Source: Gammaproteobacteria bacterium (GTDB lineage Bacteria > Pseudomonadota > Gammaproteobacteria > Pseudomonadales > Azotimanducaceae). From it: 10,322 bases of DNA. The stretch spans positions 27,657-37,978 of the forward strand of contig DMUF01000052.1 of assembly GCA_003476445.1 (NCBI GenBank), given 5' to 3'. Position 1 is the stretch's first letter, and every line of letters begins with the position of its first letter. The notes under the pieces are model-generated. The model was not told the DNA's origin and ran no database searches. It worked only from the letters and a program-made list of their open reading frames with translations. The position numbers and the translations under genes were made by a program. Positions 7,570-10,322 of the stretch are shown here, in pieces.

Positions 7570-8514
7570 GTGTCGGAACTGATCCTGCGACAGCCCGCCG
7601 GAAAATTTGTGGATCCTGCCACCACCCGCGACGGCGAGCCGCGCGCCTGGGTCGATCTGCGGGAACTGCGCACACTCTGGTTCAACACGGGGACGCTCTG
7701 CAACCTGACCTGCAAAACCTGCTATATCGAGTCGAGCCCAAGCAACGATCGTCTGAGCTGGCTGGCTGCCGCAGAGGTCGAGACCTTCCTGGACGAAGCG
7801 CTGACATTGCCGGTTACACCAACAACGATCGGTTTCACCGGCGGCGAACCGTTCATGAACCCCGAGTTTGTGGCCATGCTCGCGGCCGCACTCGAACGCG
7901 GTTTCGAGACCCTGGTCCTGACCAATGCCATGCGCCCGATGATGAAATGTGCTGACGCGTTCGCCGCGCTGCATGCCCGCTATCCGGGTCGCGTGACCGT
8001 GCGCGTCTCGATGGATCACTACACTGCCGAGCTGCATGAGCGAGAGCGGGGGCGACGCAGTTTCGAACCGATGCTGCGCGGCTTGCGCTGGCTTGTCGAA
8101 ACCGGGGTCCGGGTTCACGTCGCTGGTCGCACGTGCTGGGACCAATCAGAGGCTGATCTCCGGAGAGGTTATGCAGCACTCTTCGCGAAGCTTGACCTCG
8201 GGGTCGATGCGCTCGACCCGGCGTCACTCGTGCTCTTTCCCGACATGGATGCCAGCGCAGACGTGCCGGAGATCACCACCGCCTGCTGGGGTATTCTCGG
8301 CGTCGATCCCGATGCCATGATGTGCGCGAGTTCGCGCATGGTGGTAAAGCGTCGCGGCGCCGATCGACCGGTGGTTCTGGCGTGTACCCTGATCACCGAC
8401 CATGCGGCGTTCGAACTCGGCCGGAATCTGACCGAGGCAGCACGGTCCATCGCATTGAATCATCCGCACTGCGCGCGCTTCTGCGTTCTCGGTGGCGGTA
8501 GCTGCAGCGCCTGA
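7570..8514 (+). CDS. Radical SAM protein with SPASM/twitch-like C-terminal cysteines
   Basis: A 314-residue radical SAM enzyme. The cluster motif is C44-N-L-T-C48-K-T-C51-Y, followed by T90-G-G-E-P94, which contacts SAM, and a partial TIM-barrel. The residue before C51 is threonine where an aromatic is usual. The C-terminal part holds C239, C252, C272, C301, C305 and C312, spaced like a SPASM or twitch domain that binds one or two auxiliary Fe-S clusters. Such enzymes often modify peptides or proteins. The product is unknown; the sulfatase starting about 16 bases downstream makes a sulfatase-maturing role possible, but at 314 residues it is shorter than typical anSMEs (about 370-400) and its cluster motif differs. 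The start is GTG 7570; an in-frame stop at 7534 excludes an upstream start, and the ribosome-binding site is weak. The promoter must lie in or overlap the start of the divergent GST gene. Confidence 0.85.
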   Translation: MSELILRQPAGKFVDPATTRDGEPRAWVDLRELRTLWFNTGTLCNLTCKTCYIESSPSNDRLSWLAAAEVETFLDEALTLPVTPTTIGFTGGEPFMNPEFVAMLAAALERGFETLVLTNAMRPMMKCADAFAALHARYPGRVTVRVSMDHYTAELHERERGRRSFEPMLRGLRWLVETGVRVHVAGRTCWDQSEADLRRGYAALFAKLDLGVDALDPASLVLFPDMDASADVPEITTACWGILGVDPDAMMCASSRMVVKRRGADRPVVLACTLITDHAAFELGRNLTEAARSIALNHPHCARFCVLGGGSCSA

Positions 8515-8530
8515 CCGTCGGCAGAGACAG

Positions 8531-10322
8531 TTGCAACACCCCGAACAATGCCGGCGACAGCGCATCCGACGCGCCGCTCTGATGCTTGGCCTCGGCCTGC
8601 TGAGCAGCACGGTCATTGCATCCAATAAAGCAGCGGATGAACGGCCCAATATCGTGATTGTGCTGGTTGACGATGCCGCGCTCATGGACTTCGGCAGCTA
8701 CGGCGGCGAAGCGCAAACGCCCCACATCGATGCCATTGCCCAGGCGGGTGTGCAATTCACACAGCATCGCACGGCTCCGCTGTGCGCGCCCTCCCGCGCC
8801 ATGCTGCTGACCGGCCTTGATGCGCATCGGGCTGGTGTCGCGACCATTCCCGAAGTCATGCCCGCAGCCCAGCGTGATGCCAGCGGCTACGGCCACGCGC
8901 TCGGCCCGGGCGTAACAACTCTGGCAACACGCCTGCAACGCGCGGGCTATCGAACCTACATGACCGGCAAGTGGCATCTCGGACACGGCCCCGGCGAGCT
9001 TCCCGCCGATCACGGCTTCGAGCGCTCGTTTATCCTGGATGCCTCGGGCGCGGACAACTATCGCGGCCAGAGCTACATTCCCTTCTACACGCGCGCCGAC
9101 TGGTTCGAAGATCGCACCCGGACGACGTTGCCAGCGGACTTCTACTCCTCGCGGTTTCTCGTCGACCGCACGATCGAATGGATCGATTCGGGTAACGAGC
9201 GACAACCCTTCCTCGCTTACCTCGCCTTTCAGGCGATACACATACCGCTACAAGCTTCCGCAAGCAGACGCGATCGCTATCGCGAGGTCTATGCCGCTGG
9301 CTGGGACGACATTCGAGCCCGACGCGAAGAACGCGCGCGCGCGCTTGGGCTTGCGCCAGCAGACGCCGTGGCAGCCGCACGCCCTCACGGTTTGCGGTCG
9401 TGGTCCACACTGGATGATGAGGCGCGCGCGCTTGCCAGCGCCAGCATGGCGGTTAACGCCGCCATGCTCGATGAAATGGACCATCACCTCGGTCGACTGA
9501 TCGCGCATCTGGAGAGCGCCGGCGAGCTCTCGAACACCCTGTTCGTCATCACCTCCGATAACGGCCCGGAACCGAGCGATCCGTTTGCGTCACCTGGCAT
9601 GGAGACCTGGACCCGGTTACAGGGCTACTCGCGCGATCTGGAAAGCCTCGGTGAGCGCAATAGCTACGTCTTCATCGGCGCCGAGTGGGCCTGGGCTGCT
9701 GCCGCTCCCGGGAATCTATTCAAGTTCCAGACCACCGAGGGCGGAACGCGGGTTCCACTGATCATTGCCGGGCCGAGCGTGCGCGCAGCGCGCAGCGACG
9801 CCCTGACGACGATGCAGGATCTGGCGCCCACACTGCTCGAGCTCGCGGGGGTGGAAACGGATCGGGACCGCTTCGACGGTCGTTCGCTCACCCCTCTGCT
9901 GACAGGCACCGCCGCGACGGTACGCGGTCCTGATGATGCCGTAGCCTTCGAGGTCTCTGGCAACGCTGCGCTTTATCGAGGGCCTTACAAGCTCGTCCGC
10001 AATGCCCCGCCCTGGGGCACCGGGCAATGGGAGCTCTACCGATATCGCGAAGATCCCGGCGAGACCCGGAATGTGATGCAGGCGTTACCGGCAGAGGCTG
10101 CCGCGCTCGAAGCGGATTACTCGGCGTGGGCCAACCGCGTTGGGGTTGTCCCGTTGCCTGCGGGCTACGATATGCGGCGTCAGATCGGCATCAATTCTTT
10201 GACGCGCCAGCGCGAGACGATCATGGCAGCGCTCGCCGTGGTCGGCACCGCCCTGGGGCTCATCCTGCTTCTGGGCCGCTCCGGGCGAAGATCGCCTGCG
10301 AGCGCGCCCGGTCCACATTCGT
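8531..10322 (+). CDS. Cys-type arylsulfatase (AtsA-like), exported and membrane-anchored; 3' end beyond window
   Basis: At least 597 residues, open at the right edge. It hydrolyses sulfate esters after the active-site cysteine is turned into formylglycine. The motif is C85-A-P-S-R89. Metal and active-site residues line up with the Pseudomonas AtsA type: D47-D48, K147 and H149 in G-K-W-H-L-G, H237, D343-N344 in S-D-N-G, and K398 before E-G-G-T-R-V-P. The D47-to-C85 and C85-to-K147 spacings equal those of AtsA as I recall them. The N-terminus has a basic stretch (R-R-Q-R-I-R-R) and a hydrophobic core ending V-I-A, so it is exported, unlike classic AtsA. A C-terminal hydrophobic helix (about 564-582) followed by R-S-G-R-R suggests a membrane anchor. 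The start is uncertain: TTG 8531 gives the best signal peptide; ATG 8582 lacks its basic part; GTG 8492 would overlap the radical SAM gene. The natural substrate is unknown. Confidence 0.88.
   Translation, partial: MQHPEQCRRQRIRRAALMLGLGLLSSTVIASNKAADERPNIVIVLVDDAALMDFGSYGGEAQTPHIDAIAQAGVQFTQHRTAPLCAPSRAMLLTGLDAHRAGVATIPEVMPAAQRDASGYGHALGPGVTTLATRLQRAGYRTYMTGKWHLGHGPGELPADHGFERSFILDASGADNYRGQSYIPFYTRADWFEDRTRTTLPADFYSSRFLVDRTIEWIDSGNERQPFLAYLAFQAIHIPLQASASRRDRYREVYAAGWDDIRARREERARALGLAPADAVAAARPHGLRSWSTLDDEARALASASMAVNAAMLDEMDHHLGRLIAHLESAGELSNTLFVITSDNGPEPSDPFASPGMETWTRLQGYSRDLESLGERNSYVFIGAEWAWAAAAPGNLFKFQTTEGGTRVPLIIAGPSVRAARSDALTTMQDLAPTLLELAGVETDRDRFDGRSLTPLLTGTAATVRGPDDAVAFEVSGNAALYRGPYKLVRNAPPWGTGQWELYRYREDPGETRNVMQALPAEAAALEADYSAWANRVGVVPLPAGYDMRRQIGINSLTRQRETIMAALAVVGTALGLILLLGRSGRRSPASAPGPHS

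Noticed and set aside
7108..8145. 345-codon minus-strand frame across the GST and radical SAM genes
   Set aside because: It crosses two well-supported genes in the wrong frame and has arginine/serine-rich shadow composition without domain signs.
7570..8514. Firm call of the radical SAM protein as anSME
   Set aside because: The neighbour context fits, but length and the cluster motif differ from typical anSMEs, so it is kept as a hypothesis only.
8393..9241. 282-codon minus-strand frame over the sulfatase start
   Set aside because: It is antisense to the end of the radical SAM gene and to the conserved sulfatase catalytic region; no family resemblance seen.
9331..9344. Alternating CG tract with Z-DNA potential
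   Set aside because: It is explained by arginine and alanine codons in the sulfatase and is too short to claim a structural role.

Overview
The window reads as an ordinary stretch of a high-GC Gram-negative chromosome, most likely a gammaproteobacterium. I infer this from the GC-rich codon use, the signal peptides, the outer-membrane-type DUF5916 barrel protein, and the prokaryotic cytochrome b561 with its PepSY partner. I see no mobile element, CRISPR array, rRNA, tRNA or attachment site. Coding density is high and no gap between genes exceeds about 175 bases.

Layout. At the left edge a minus-strand pair encodes a small exported PepSY protein and the start of a cytochrome b561, a periplasmic/inner-membrane redox module cut by the window edge. 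Divergent from it is a double-hotdog thioesterase-like gene, followed by a convergent small EF-hand (calmodulin-like) gene. Next comes a plus-strand run: a large DUF5916/CBM9-like outer-membrane protein whose stop overlaps the start of a class I/II PLP aminotransferase, and then an exported M20 metallopeptidase. A glutathione S-transferase gene converges on the peptidase, and a 12-bp hairpin sits at their junction. Divergent from the GST gene, only 38 bp from start to start, is a radical SAM protein with extra C-terminal cysteines. It is followed almost without a gap by a Cys-type arylsulfatase of the AtsA kind, with a signal peptide and a C-terminal membrane helix. The sulfatase gene is still open at the right edge.

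How the genes may work together. The M20 peptidase and the aminotransferase could serve peptide and amino-acid breakdown, with the DUF5916 barrel at the outer membrane. The radical SAM/sulfatase pair is the most interesting unit. Sulfatases need a formylglycine made from the active-site cysteine, and radical SAM enzymes of the anSME type can make it. This protein does not look like a standard anSME, so it may be an unusual dedicated maturase or an unrelated neighbour. I found no clear evidence of a wholly new system; the findings are leads of moderate strength.
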